Of a stretch of 64,000 nt of DNA, positions 47,206 to 57,309 are shown piece by piece. Each line of letters opens with the position of its first letter. The stretch's first letter is position 1. Origin of the DNA: Cladorhizidae sp. MBARI D1340-BT2 (taxonomy: Eukaryota > Porifera > Demospongiae > Poecilosclerida > Cladorhizidae). The stretch lies in NCBI GenBank assembly GCA_028752905.1, contig JAQNBH010000004.1, forward strand, positions 4,468,739 through 4,532,738, in the 5' to 3' direction. Under the pieces are notes generated by a model, which made no database searches, was not told where the DNA came from, and worked only from the letters and a program-made list of their open reading frames with translations. Position numbers and translations under genes: made by a program.

Positions 47206-47357
47206 CTCCTCAAAGCTAAGGAAGGTCAAAGGTCGGGTCTGCTGGACTAGGTAAAGGGTTTTTTATGTGCGGTTGATGCCTTGCAGGAAATTCATCCCCC
47301 AATATCACAGCATTTTAATAATTTCTAACTCTTTATATTATTATGTGAAGTTTGATA

Positions 47358-47545
47358 GCCACTCACTCACTCACCAGCACCTCCTGCACTCACTCACTCA
47401 CCAGTACCTCCTGAACTCACTCACCAGCACCTCCACCACTCAATTCATTCACTCACCAGCACCTCCTGCACTCACTCACCAGCACCTCCACTCACTCACT
47501 CACCAGCACCTCCTGCACTCACTCACTCACCAGCACCTCCTGTGG
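47358..47545. repeat. CACTCACTCACCAGCACCTCCTG minisatellite
   Basis: Seven or so irregular units combine (ACTC)n with CACCAGCACCTCCTG. Confidence 0.95.
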
Positions 47546-47592
47546 TCTTGTGTTGTTATTCTCTAGTTATCACTGCAGGAGTTATTTAAATG

Positions 47593-48178
<586 letters not shown>

Positions 48179-48279
48179 ATATAGGTATATACATGTATAG
48201 GTAAATGATGTCCATCAATCCCATCTGCTGTCCCATTGTCCCCAAAACAGAACTTGCATTTCCCCTCTGAATTGCGACT

Positions 48280-48553
<274 letters not shown>

Positions 48554-48581
48554 TTATTACTTATTAACACCCTTTGTAACA

Positions 48582-48805
48582 GATTCATAGATTGGATGGA
48601 ACATTATATGTTCCATCCAATCTATGAATCTGGCCAATCTATAGATTGGGCTGCCCAATCTACGAATTCATAGATTGGACAGCACAATCTACGAATTCAT
48701 AGATTGGGCTGCACAATCTACGAATTCATAGATTGGGCTGCACAATCTATAGATTGGGCCGATTCAGCAGAGACATGGAGATTCATAGATTGGATGGAAC
48801 ATATA
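48582..48805. repeat. Palindromic terminal block 1 of Ginger-like pair
   Basis: 48582-48630 is a perfect 23-bp inverted repeat around TAT (GATTCATAGATTGGATGGAA... and its complement). From 48609 the block runs TGTTCCATCCAATC to GATTGGATGGAACA (48801) with internal short palindromes (AATCTACGAATTCATAGATT). TATA precedes it (48605-48608) and follows it (48802-48805). Confidence 0.9.
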
Positions 48806-49910
48806 TAGCAAAAGTATAAAATTACTTCAACTATTTATATCTATAATGTATACTTTTTCAAATAGCGTAAACGACCGATTATCAACTGCATTTCGAACTT
48901 GCTATTATATCTCGGCCGTTATAAGGCTTAAGATATCCAACATTATGTTTTCTGTCTACTACTTCTGTAGGAAACTGTTCTACAACCCTATTGTTAGCAG
49001 TGAACAGGTTGTTCTTTTGAAAGGGTTGTTCTTTTGAGAGGGTAGTTTGAAGAAATGTTATCCAGTCCAGGGAATGGTGTCATTGTCCCACTCTCAAAGC
49101 ACTTCTTCAAGTGAGTTCTCATTAGTCCACACACAATCACAGCGAGGAATTCCGTGGCAGATAGCAGTTGCAGTCGCGATTGCAAAGAGGCCACAGTCTG
49201 TTGCACCCACTTGTTCTTGGGCCTCCATCAAATGTACTGTGACATCAGACTTGGTCGTAAGGGAGCAAATTTGATTGGTTACGTTCTTACTCAATCTAGT
49301 GGTATTCAGGCTATCATATACTCTGACATCATCTTGAAATACACAACCAATGCCTATTGCTCTCGTTGATTAGCTGGACTCCATTTGATTTCATTTCTTT
49401 CCACTGGTTAACCTGCCCAAGCGGAGTATTCTGCAGACTATTGACTGCTTCTGCAGAAGTATTTGTGCAGCATTGATATGCCTATCATTTAACCAATTTC
49501 CGTCTTCAAGAACTTCTTGTCTCTGATGCTGAGGAATGGATCAGGTAGCCAGAATTCTATGCTGACCTGTTTGATAATATCAAGTGTATTATCTTTGTGA
49601 GTCTGATTCTCTATGACTTCCTTTCAGTATTCTCACTGCCTTTGCTCCTTTTGCCATTGTTATGGTCTTGCTATTGGCACATCCATGAGAACTGTCACTG
49701 CCATAACCTCCATAGCATTCCTTGCAGAATTCTTCAAATATCTTTTTTTGCTCTACACTTGCCATGTCACTTAGTTCTTTATCTGCCAAGTCCATGTGGA
49801 ACTATTTCTCAGTACTGTATCACTTTTTTCTACATCATTACACTCTCAGTTGCAATCATCACTTTCTCTGTTGCAAAGGGTGTTATATGCTACCATGTTT
49901 TGAAGTATAT
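48806..49910 (-). mobile_element. Ginger-like element, internally deleted copy A
   Basis: The minus strand joins the first exon of the element (MDLADKELSDMASVEQKKIF then EEFCKECYGGYG, 49795-49600) directly to the C-terminal protease part at about 49595. The protease part reads YDSLNTTRLSKNVTNQ, VTVHLMEAQEQ and GATDCGLFAIATATAICHGI (49310-49150). Copy B has about 2.3 kb of zinc-finger, integrase and CXC coding between these parts. The first exon is in better condition here than in copy B, which carries a 2-bp deletion just after its start. The left 185 bp (48814-48998) is inverted relative to copy B. Confidence 0.8.
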
Positions 49911-50130
49911 TTGTTCCATCCAATCTATGAATCTGCCCAATCTATAGATTGTGCTGCCCTATCTATAGATTGTGCTGCCCAATTTACGAATTCATATATT
50001 GTGCTGCCCAATCTACGAATTCATAGATTGGGCAGCACAATCTACGAATTCATAGATTGGGCTGCACAATCTATAGTTTGGGCAGATTCAGCAGAGACAT
50101 GGAGATTCATAGATTGGATGGAACATATAT
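49911..50130. repeat. Palindromic terminal block 2 (shared by copies A and B)
   Basis: It starts TTGTTCCATCCAATCTATGA and ends AGATTGGATGGAACATATA, with several internal AATCTACGAATTCATAGATT palindromes. It has the same design as block 1. It lies between the 5' end of copy A and the 3' end of copy B. Confidence 0.9.
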
Positions 50131-50299
50131 AGCTAACAATAGCGTTGTAGAACAGTTTCCTACAGAAGTAGTAGACATAAAACAGTATATTATAATGTTT
50201 TGGTATTCTTTATAACGGCCGAGATATAATAGCAAGTTCAAAATGCAGTTGATAATCGGTATTTGAAAATAATTATAATCAGTATACATGTAAGTAATT

Positions 50300-50860
50300 T
50301 TATACTTTTACAGTGAACACAGTTTGTTCTTTTGAGAGGGTAGTTTGATGAATGTTATCCAGTCCAGGGAATGGTGCCATTGTCCCACTCTCAAAGCACT
50401 TCTTCAAGTGAGTTCTCATTAGTGATTGTTTCCACACACAATCACAGGGAGGAATTCCGTGGCAGATAGCAGTTTGCAGTCGCGATTGCAAAGAGGCCAC
50501 AGTCTGTTGCACCCACTTGTTCTTGGGCCTCCATCAAATGTACTGTGACATCAGACTTGGTCGTAAGGGAGCAAATTTGATTGGTTACATTCTTACTCAA
50601 TCTAGTGGTATTCAGGCTATCATATACTCTGACATCATCTTTAAATGTTGAAATACACAATGCCTATTGCTCTCATTGATTAGCTGGACTCCATTTGATT
50701 TCATTTCTTTCCACTGGTTAACCTGCCCAAGCGGAGTATTCTGCAGACTATTGACTGCTGGAAACTGCTTCTGCAGAAGTATTTGTGCAGCATTGATATG
50801 CCTATCATTTAACCAATTTCCCCCTTCAAGAACTTCTTTGTCTCTGATGCTGAGGAATGG
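50300..50860 (-). pseudogene. Ulp1/C48-like protease domain of Ginger-like element
   Basis: Minus-strand frames give GNWLNDRHINAAQILLQKQF (the W-L-x-D-x-H-[IM]-x-A-x-Q-x-L-L opening), NTPLGQVNQW, VRVYDSLNTT (D of the triad), then LMEAQEQVGATDCGLFAIA (oxyanion Gln and catalytic Cys) and HLKKCFESGTM...PFPG. Ulp1-type enzymes cleave ubiquitin-like proteins. In transposons the role is unknown; processing of the polyprotein or deSUMOylation are both possible. The His position reads N-R-H-C where H-W is usual. Frame shifts lie near 50650 and 50465. Copy A carries the equivalent at 49310-48990. Confidence 0.75.
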
Positions 50861-50861
50861 A

Positions 50862-51330
50862 TCAGGTAGCTATGCTGACCTGTTTGACAATATCAAGTGT
50901 ATTATCTTTGCTGTCACCAGGTCTAGTCTTGGTATTTTTAGGTAAGATCTTGCCAGGGTTGCTAACTTCCACGCTATTGCTCTTCTGCTTATGTTTCTTT
51001 GATGGTGCACTCTCGTATGTGGGAGATTGACAAGGTCTCTTTGTTGATCGTACATCTTTGGGTGAACGAGGTTGATTGTTGCTGCATGTTGACCCTTTAT
51101 GGCATTTTGTAGAACACACAGCACCTTTCTGACGACAAGCACAGCGACCAGTAGAGTAATTTGTCTTGCAGTTGCATCTTCCAACATGAAGATTTGAAAG
51201 CTTAGCTGCTTCACGAAGAGATATAATCTGACACTGTTGCCATTCTGTGGTCATTAAGTGTAGTTTTCCACTGAAACATTCCAAATCATCTTCCCCATAG
51301 CATTTTGTAGTACACCATACTCACACCTAT
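50862..51330 (-). pseudogene. CXC (CRC/tesmin-like) zinc domain exon
   Basis: The minus-strand open frame contains GEDDLECFSGKLHLMTTEW, ISLREAAKLSNL, then the cysteine cluster RCNCKTNYSTGRCACRQKG, followed by CSTKCHKGSTC. The C-x-C-x8-C-x-C-x6-C-x3-C-x5-C arrangement is a CXC zinc-binding motif. A basic Lys/Arg/Ser-rich tail follows. The exon acceptor is near 51327 (after ATAGGTGTGAG), with a one-base frame problem between CEYGVL and the GEDDL frame at about 51290. The domain probably binds DNA or chromatin. Confidence 0.78.
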
Positions 51331-51447
51331 AAGTATGAAACATAATGAAGCATTGAAATTAGAGGGGGAAATGAATACAGCAACAGTTACTGTTGAAGTG
51401 TCCCCGAAGCAACCTTTTACAACAATAAAATTATATACTAGGCATAT

Positions 51448-51967
51448 TTACCTCAGCCGATACAAGTGATACTTCAAACCAAGCCTCTCTACGATCACAC
51501 AAGGAATTCGATGCATGTCTGTGGAAGTGCGATCAATCCGAGGAATTTTAATGCTTACAAATTCCCCAGGCTTGTAAGTCTGAACTTTTTTGTGTTTTGA
51601 TCTGCAATATTTGGTAATTAATGCGCTCAGCATTCTGCCGGTATCGTTCATCAGCCTCCATGCGAAGTTTCAAATGTTTCTTGGAAGTACCAAGCCCTGT
51701 ACTTGCATGAAGCTCTGAATCTGATGAAGATAAACTGTCTGACATTGTGTCAAACTGGGGTGGGGTGGGACGGTCTGGACTTTCTCTGAACTCGGGATCT
51801 GATGAAGCATTGGTTTCAAATGGTGGGATATTGTCTTGATTTTTCTGGCCTACACCAGGGACTACAGGGACAGTAACATGGCATTTGTTCAAGCTTTGCC
51901 TCCTCTCTTCTTGTATGCCATCATCGCTCTGCAGGTGATGATGGTCTTGATGTTTGATGGAAGTCAC
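51448..51967 (-). pseudogene. Linker exon of Ginger-like element
   Basis: Frame one (51967-51600) is a Ser/Asp/Pro-rich linker ending LRMEADERYRQNAER. Frame two (51650-51460) gives KYCRSKHKKVQTYKPGEFVS, then IKIPRIDRTSTDMHR, then CVIVERLGLKYHLYRLR and a donor. This second part resembles the small beta-barrel region found after integrases. A frame change near 51620 separates them. Confidence 0.7.
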
Positions 51968-51979
51968 TTGGTTTTCAAT

Positions 51980-52095
51980 AATATCCTACTACCACAGACA
52001 CCAGGAAAAACATTTTGTCGGGGCGGTTGACCAAAAACTAATTCATATGGTGTGCATTTCATCGTACCATGAATGGTGGTGTTGATCTGATCTGT
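51980..52095 (-). pseudogene. Integrase C-terminal exon
   Basis: After the acceptor near 52096 (TTATTTACAG) the minus strand encodes QINTTIHGTMKCTPYELVFG then QPPRQNVFPG. This is the typical last part of an integrase core (S/T-P-Y-E-L-V-F-G). The frame ends shortly after near 51965, where the following linker is in another frame. Confidence 0.72.
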
Positions 52096-52152
52096 AAATA
52101 ATTAGTAACATTATAAAAAATAATGACATAGCCAAATACTCATTTGATTTAC

Positions 52153-52552
52153 ATTGAATGAAAGGTAGCCACTCTGACCAATGAGGGTAGTCGATGCTCT
52201 GATCGCTTTGAAAGCGAGCTCCTATAATTTTTTCCACAACACTGTTTCCTTGTTCTACGAGTCCTTGGCATTTTGGATTTCTTGGTCGACCATTCACTAT
52301 TGTTACCTCACCAGGCCACTCCTTCACTATATTGTGTACAATTTCATTCACGAACTCACGTCCATTGTCTGAATGTAAAATTCTAGGTGTTCCTAGGAAG
52401 GTAAAGATTTTGTTTTGTAGATTAAGGCCTACTTCTGCAGCAGATTTTTTCGACAGAGGAAACAAGACATGGAATTTGGACCAATGATCCATGTAGTGCC
52501 CAATCCATTTGTACATCCCATCTGGTCGATGCCTCATGTCAATTAAATCAAT
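52153..52552 (-). CDS. Integrase (rve/DDE) exon of Ginger-like element
   Basis: The exon runs from acceptor TTTACCACAG (start 52552) to donor GTAAAT (end 52153). It is open throughout and encodes about 133 residues. It starts IDLIDMRHRPDG, with the first catalytic Asp, then HWSKFHVLFPLSKKSA. ILHSDNGREFVN has the second Asp, and GRPRNPKCQGLVEQGN the catalytic Glu, with 37 residues between Asp and Glu. All three residues of the catalytic triad are present. The protein would insert the transposon's DNA into the host genome. It groups by motif with GIN1/KRBA2/SCAND3-type domesticated integrases. Confidence 0.88.
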
Positions 52553-52621
52553 CTGTGGTAAATATAGCAATTAATCAAGTGAATGGGAATGTTTTTAGTA
52601 ATGTAGTAGGGGTTCACATAC

Positions 52622-52756
52622 CTGCCCTCTGGTCATAAATCCTGATGGCTTGAGTGGTGCACGTGTGGTCTGTGGCTTATGAGAATGGCAGACTAAGCAC
52701 AGCTGCACAAACTTGCTGCATGCAGCTCGTGGCAAGCAGTCATACATCTTAGATAC
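52622..52756 (-). CDS. Zinc-finger exon (H2C2 second half)
   Basis: This 45-codon, phase-0 exon lies between TTTTTTTGTAG and GTATGTG. It encodes VSKMYDCLPRAACSKFVQLC then LVCHSHKPQTTRAPLKPSGF and MTRGQ. The C-x2-C is the cysteine half of the integrase H2C2 finger; the histidine half is on the preceding exon. It is intact. Confidence 0.8.
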
Positions 52757-52883
52757 CTACAAAAAAAGTAAGCAATACAATGTAGCATCAATAAAAGGAA
52801 TAGCTATTTAAGACTGCTCTTGGTTTCACTGATATCGTTATACAAATCAAACTGGTGTAACAGTTGCTAAGTTGAGCTCATAC

Positions 52884-53012
52884 CTCCTCTGCAGTCTTCT
52901 TTTCACCAATATGCCCTTTCTGCTTAAAGTGAACTTCTTGTAAGATTGTGAAGAAATCTTCCACGTATGCTACTCTTCTCCATTTGGATAGAATTGTAGG
53001 ATCATTTGGATT
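52884..53012 (-). CDS. Zinc-finger exon (H2C2 first half)
   Basis: This 43-codon, phase-0 exon has acceptor TATCAATTAG and donor GTATGA. It encodes NPNDPTILSKWRRVAYVEDF then FTILQEVHFKQKGHIGEKKT. The H-x5-H pair belongs to the H2C2 zinc-binding domain that precedes retroviral-type integrases. It is intact. Confidence 0.8.
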
Positions 53013-53112
53013 CTAATTGATAAATTAGAATGACAATGGTGTTCTCGCATACAATATCACTTTCTTGTCCTATAAAGAAAAATAGTTATTGAGAGTAAAG
53101 TATTCACAAACC

Positions 53113-53397
53113 TCCTTCCTTGAAGGGAGACAGAGTACATCATTGAGTCCAAGTGATGATTGTGACACGAGCTGAAAACCTCTCTGTTTTATCCAGTGCC
53201 TAAATTGTGGTGAGTCTGATTCTCTAAGACTTCCTTTCAGTATTCTTACTATCTTTGCTCCTTTTGCCATTGTTATGGTCTTGCTCTTGGCACATCCGTG
53301 AGAACTGTCACTGCCATAACCTCCATAGCATTCCCTGCAGAATTCTTCAAATATCTTTTTTGGCTCTACACTTGTCATGTCACTTTTCTTTATCTGC
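53113..53397 (-). pseudogene. N-terminal exon of Ginger-like element
   Basis: The minus strand encodes MTSVEPKKIFEEFCRECYGG then YGSDSSHGC, KSKTITMAKGAKIVRILKGS and RHWIKQRGFQLVSQ, and ends at a GTTTGT donor near 53112. The upstream ATG (MDLADKE) seen in copy A is followed here by a 2-bp deletion that brings a stop, so translation could only start at a later Met or Val. Confidence 0.7.
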
Positions 53398-53529
53398 CAA
53401 GTCCATGTGGAACTATTTCTCAGTACTGTATATCACTTTTTTCTACATCATTACACTCTCAGTTGCAATCATCACTTTCTCTGTTGCAAAGGGTGTTAAT
53501 ATGCTACCATGTTTTGAAGTGTATTGATT

Positions 53530-53600
53530 GGCATGCCATTCATAGATTGTGCTGCACAATCTATAGATTGGGCAGATTCATAGATTGGATGGAACATATA
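53530..53600. repeat. Palindromic terminal block 3 (shortened)
   Basis: ATTCATAGATTGTGCTGCAC...CAATCTATAGATTGGGCAGA ending in GATTGGATGGAACATATA is the same end sequence as blocks 1 and 2, but with the left part lost. Confidence 0.85.
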
Positions 53601-53644
53601 CATGTATAGGTACAATCTAAATGATGTCCCCATCAATCCCATCT

Positions 53645-54361
53645 CAGTGGAGTAGGAAGATGTTTCACATTGGGGGGGCCAGTCTAAAGAGACACAGGAT
53701 TTTGAGGGGGGGGGGGGATTCCAAAGTCAGTTATCGATGTAGAGGGAGTGCTAAAGCATGTAGGTAGGGGGGTCTGGGGGGATGCCCCCCCTTATTTTTT
53801 TTGAAAAATATGATGCTTTGAGATTGATTTTGATGCATTCTGGAGGACTAATAGCCATTCTGTAAAGTAATAACAAATGCTCTGAAGAATTCAGCTACAG
53901 GGTTGAACTTAGCCACATAACGTTCTAGTATTCACAATTCAGTATTAAAGAACAAACTAGAAATAAATCTCGGGAAATTTTTGGCCCTTGATGGTCAGTC
54001 ACCTGCGCCCTCCCCCTCTCCCAACAACCTGCAGCCACCTCCCCCCCCCAAATAACGGCAGTCTTCTTCCCCCAACAACCTGCAGCCCCCTCCCCTAACC
54101 AACTGCCCCCCCCTCCCCTAACAACCTGTGGCCCGCAAAACACACAGCTTTTCCCCCTGTTTCCCTCAAAAATCTTTCCTTGAACAAATCATTCGACAAC
54201 TTAGAATATTAAAAGTCAAATTGGAACGCCCTCCCCTTCAGAAAATCCAGGGTATGCTACCACAAGTATATATTATACCATTAGCTATCATGTACGGAGC
54301 AAAAATTGTAATATGATTGAGGTCAGTATTAAGTAAAAAATACAATTAGCTATATATACAG
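53645..54361. other. G/C-run-rich hAT-like terminus and spacer
   Basis: CAGTGGAGTAGGAAGATGTT then TCACATTGGGGGGGCCAG at 53646-53683, and G runs at 53707-53719 and near 53765-53790, look like a hAT-type terminus. A C-rich tract (CCCAACAACCTGCAGCC repeated) covers 54000-54140. No coding is seen. This is probably the 3' flank of the hAT gene at 54362-56543. Confidence 0.5.
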
Positions 54362-56543
54362 TCAAAAGCGTCCAAAGAAGTTCCTTCTCCTCTCATTCCT
54401 ATCATCGATAAATTCTTGTGCAATTTCAGATAGATTAAGGTAATCAGTTCTTTGCTGGTGAATGTGTAGAAGCATGCAGTGGTTTAAACGTTGTTGAGTC
54501 ATTGAGTTTCTCAAATACGTTTTTATGCGCTTGAGAGCAGAGAAGCTGCATTCAGCTGTAGCTGTTGTGACAGGTATTGTCAAGTAAATCTTCAAAAGCT
54601 TATGCACTTCTGTCAGCATACACTTGATGCTATATTGTGCATTGAAGACATCACAAATAGTTTGAACCCTTGTAACTTTCTGAATCTGAATGCCATCTAG
54701 AGCTGTAGATTTTATGGCATCAGGTAACATTTGTAAATGTAATTTGAGTTTCTCAAAATCAATATCAGTTTGGTAAAGTTTGCATAATTCTTGAGGCAGT
54801 AAAACAGCCTTTCCATTGGCACAATCAAGAAGCAAGTTTTCCAACTTTCTAACCAGCAAAAATTTCCTTGTGAAAAGCGATTCTCTAAATCTCCCATAAC
54901 ACTGTAAATTGCTTGGAAATATTCTTTTCTGTAGAAATCTTCTACAGATGCATGCACATGCTGAGCTGTACCATCATCAATTCGCCTTGAAAGCTGTCTC
55001 TGTCGAGGAAGGACAGGTGGATCACACTTTCTTGATGCCTCTTCTTTGACTGAATCAAAAAATATTACAAAACTATCATCACTCCTCAATTGCTGTAGTA
55101 ATCTAATGCACATATTCACTGCAAAATACGCATCTTCCACTTTAGTATCCTTTCCTTGCAGGTGAATAGATAGTTGTTCAGTCATGCTGAATAATAAGAT
55201 TGAAAATTTTAGACCAAAGTATATTGAAAAATGATCCTTCAATGCAAGGATACCATTAGCACGCCTTGAACAGTCATCTGTGCCATGAGATGATATCTCC
55301 ATACATTCCCGCAAAGCTTCATAATTGCTTATGATTGCCTGCATTGCACTAGTGCGAACAGTCCACCTAGTAGGACATAGGCTCCTAATCCCAGAAGTGG
55401 ATGGGGAGGAGTCTTGTTGCTTCTGGACAGCTTCAAAAGTAATTTGCCGTTTAGGAGAATACTTGATTAGCTGAATTATGTCCATTGCAAAATTCAAACC
55501 TTCTTTGATAGACTTGCTACTTCTAGCTACTTCTTGTAGGCAGAGATTGACACAATGAGCTAGACAATGCACAGAAATTGCTGCAGCATTATCATCAGTA
55601 AATCTTTCAGCTAAACCATTATGGGCACCATCATATGCCTAACCCCTGCAATTTTGAAATGGTATGCCTATACGTACAAGACAATCTTTCAAGGATGAAT
55701 AGATGGTTTCAGCTCTGGTATTATCGACTTGAATAAGGCCAACCTGATCTTCAAATACTTCATAGTTTTCTGAGACCCATCTCAAACATAAAACCAACTG
55801 CTCATGATTTGTAACATCTCTTGTCTCATCAGCCATAAGTGAGAACCAGCGTTGAAAATTCACCTCCGACAGTAAGGAACGTAATACTTTATGGGCCATT
55901 ATTTCAATCATTTCATTTATGATTTCGGGTGACTGGTACTTGTTCTCACATACCCATGAACTTTCATTTAGTACACTTTTAAGCATTACTCTCAGATTGG
56001 AACCACCAGCATGGTCATTTCGAATAGATATGCCCTGTCGCAACAAGAAACGTAGTGCTGCAAGTTGTTGAAGTAGGCTACATCTTCGTTTTGCTTGGTT
56101 TTGATCTAAACTACTTTTCAGCAACAGCTCATTAACAGAAGAACTTCTTGAAGCAATGAAAGCTGCAAACGAATCTCTATGAGCAAGAGAGGATTCATGA
56201 TCTTTGAACCTATCAATTGCCTTTTTCCAATTGGAAAATCCTACAGTAGAAAATGCTGGATCTTTTATACTTACTACGCTCACATTTAACTTAATAGCAA
56301 GCTTAGAATAAAAGCAATATAACTTAAATTCTGAACAGCACAAGTGAGCCATGGATATTGCTTATACCATGAAGCCCCAAAATATCTCTTACGGGCGTTT
56401 CCACCAGAACCAAAAGACCTTTCAGTTTTCTTCAATATTGTAGGATTTGTTGGTTGTGATATTTCAGAACCAGTACAACAAGAACCATTACATGTACTGA
56501 TACCTGGAACCAAAGCTGAAGGATCTTGAGAACTACACTGCAA
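54362..56543 (-). pseudogene. hAT (DUF4371/ZMYM1-like) transposase, nearly complete
   Basis: In order on the minus strand there is a TTF finger (ARKRYFGASWYKQYPWL, 56410-56340; FSNWKKAIDRFKDHESS about 56240) and RFLLRQGISIRN (about 56050). ADETRDVTNHEQLVLCLRWV carries the first Asp (about 55840). AYDGAHNGLAERF comes at about 55637, then MHCLAHCVNLCLQEVARSSK, LCPTRWTVRTSAMQAIISNY and LPRQRQLSRRID. The dimerisation motif is IPVTTATAECSFSALKRIKT (about 54580), then SMTQQRLNHCMLLHIHQQ and the end RRRNFFGRF at 54362. Damage is light: a frame change near 56345, an in-frame TAG at 55641-55639 (where Gln is usual), and a frame change near 54860. Confidence 0.88.
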
Positions 56544-56569
56544 AAACTGTTTAGTTAAAACAACTTAAA

Positions 56570-57180
56570 AAAATGGTGCAACTGAGGTAACCAATACAAT
56601 TGTTAATTTAACTGGATATATTAACTAGTTAATTTTACAGAAATAATGTTTGTGAATATAACTATATTAATATTATATATAGTACTAATAATCAATGGTT
56701 AAAGTAACAATTATTAATATTAGTTTCAACTACTATAAACAATTAATTCATCGTTACTTTATAGTTACTTACTTTATAGTTACTTTAACAACTTCAACCT
56801 GGTTAACCTAAGAACTACATAATGGTTAATTAATTATAATAATTAGTTAATTTAACAATTCTAAATTAGTGTCCTAAGAACCCCCAAAATGTTATTTTAA
56901 CCATTTAAACTGGTTGTTCTAAGAACCACAAACTAGTTACCATACAAACCACAATGTTAATTAGATAATTAATAATAGTTATTTTAACTATTGGAACTGT
57001 TGTTTAAGAACCACATAATGGTCATTATTATTATTATAACCAACCATTAATCCTTATTTTATTAGAATTGTTAGTTATTATGACTTCTGGCTGGTTACCA
57101 TACAAAACCACCATGTTGAATTAAATCATTACTATTAGTGATTATAACTAGCTAAGAAACATAATTGTGCTAAATTCATC
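56570..57180. repeat. AT-rich region with degenerate internal repeats
   Basis: Phrases such as AAGAACCACATAATGGTTAA, GGTTACCATACAAACCAC and TTAACTATTGGAACTG recur in diverged form. It may be an old tandem repeat or the 5' non-coding part of the adjacent hAT. There is no coding. Confidence 0.6.
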
Positions 57181-57309
57181 ATGTCAATGACAAGGCAAAG
57201 AATCAAAACAAAAATAGTCAGCACATGAATAGGACAGAAAAGATGTCACACCTCGAAAAATTGGTATTAAAAAAAAGAGAAAACCATAGAAAGAGAGACT
57301 TGGAGAAAG

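Larger units (their letters stand above)
50131..53529 (-). mobile_element. Ginger-like element, longer copy B
   Basis: A multi-exon minus-strand gene of KRBA2/Ginger type has in order an N-terminal exon, an H2C2 zinc finger, an rve/DDE integrase, a linker with a KIPRIDRTSTD motif, a CXC zinc domain and a Ulp1-like cysteine protease. GT-AG introns of about 70-130 bp separate exons. Ginger elements are DNA transposons whose integrase is related to that of LTR retrotransposons. Copy B has frame breaks near 53385, 51950 and 51620, probably near 51290, and several within the protease part. Confidence 0.82.

Noticed and set aside
52153..53397. LTR retrotransposon (Gypsy) integrase
   Set aside because: No LTRs, reverse transcriptase or protease of retroviral type nearby; GT-AG introns, a CXC domain and a Ulp1-like domain favour a Ginger-like DNA transposon.
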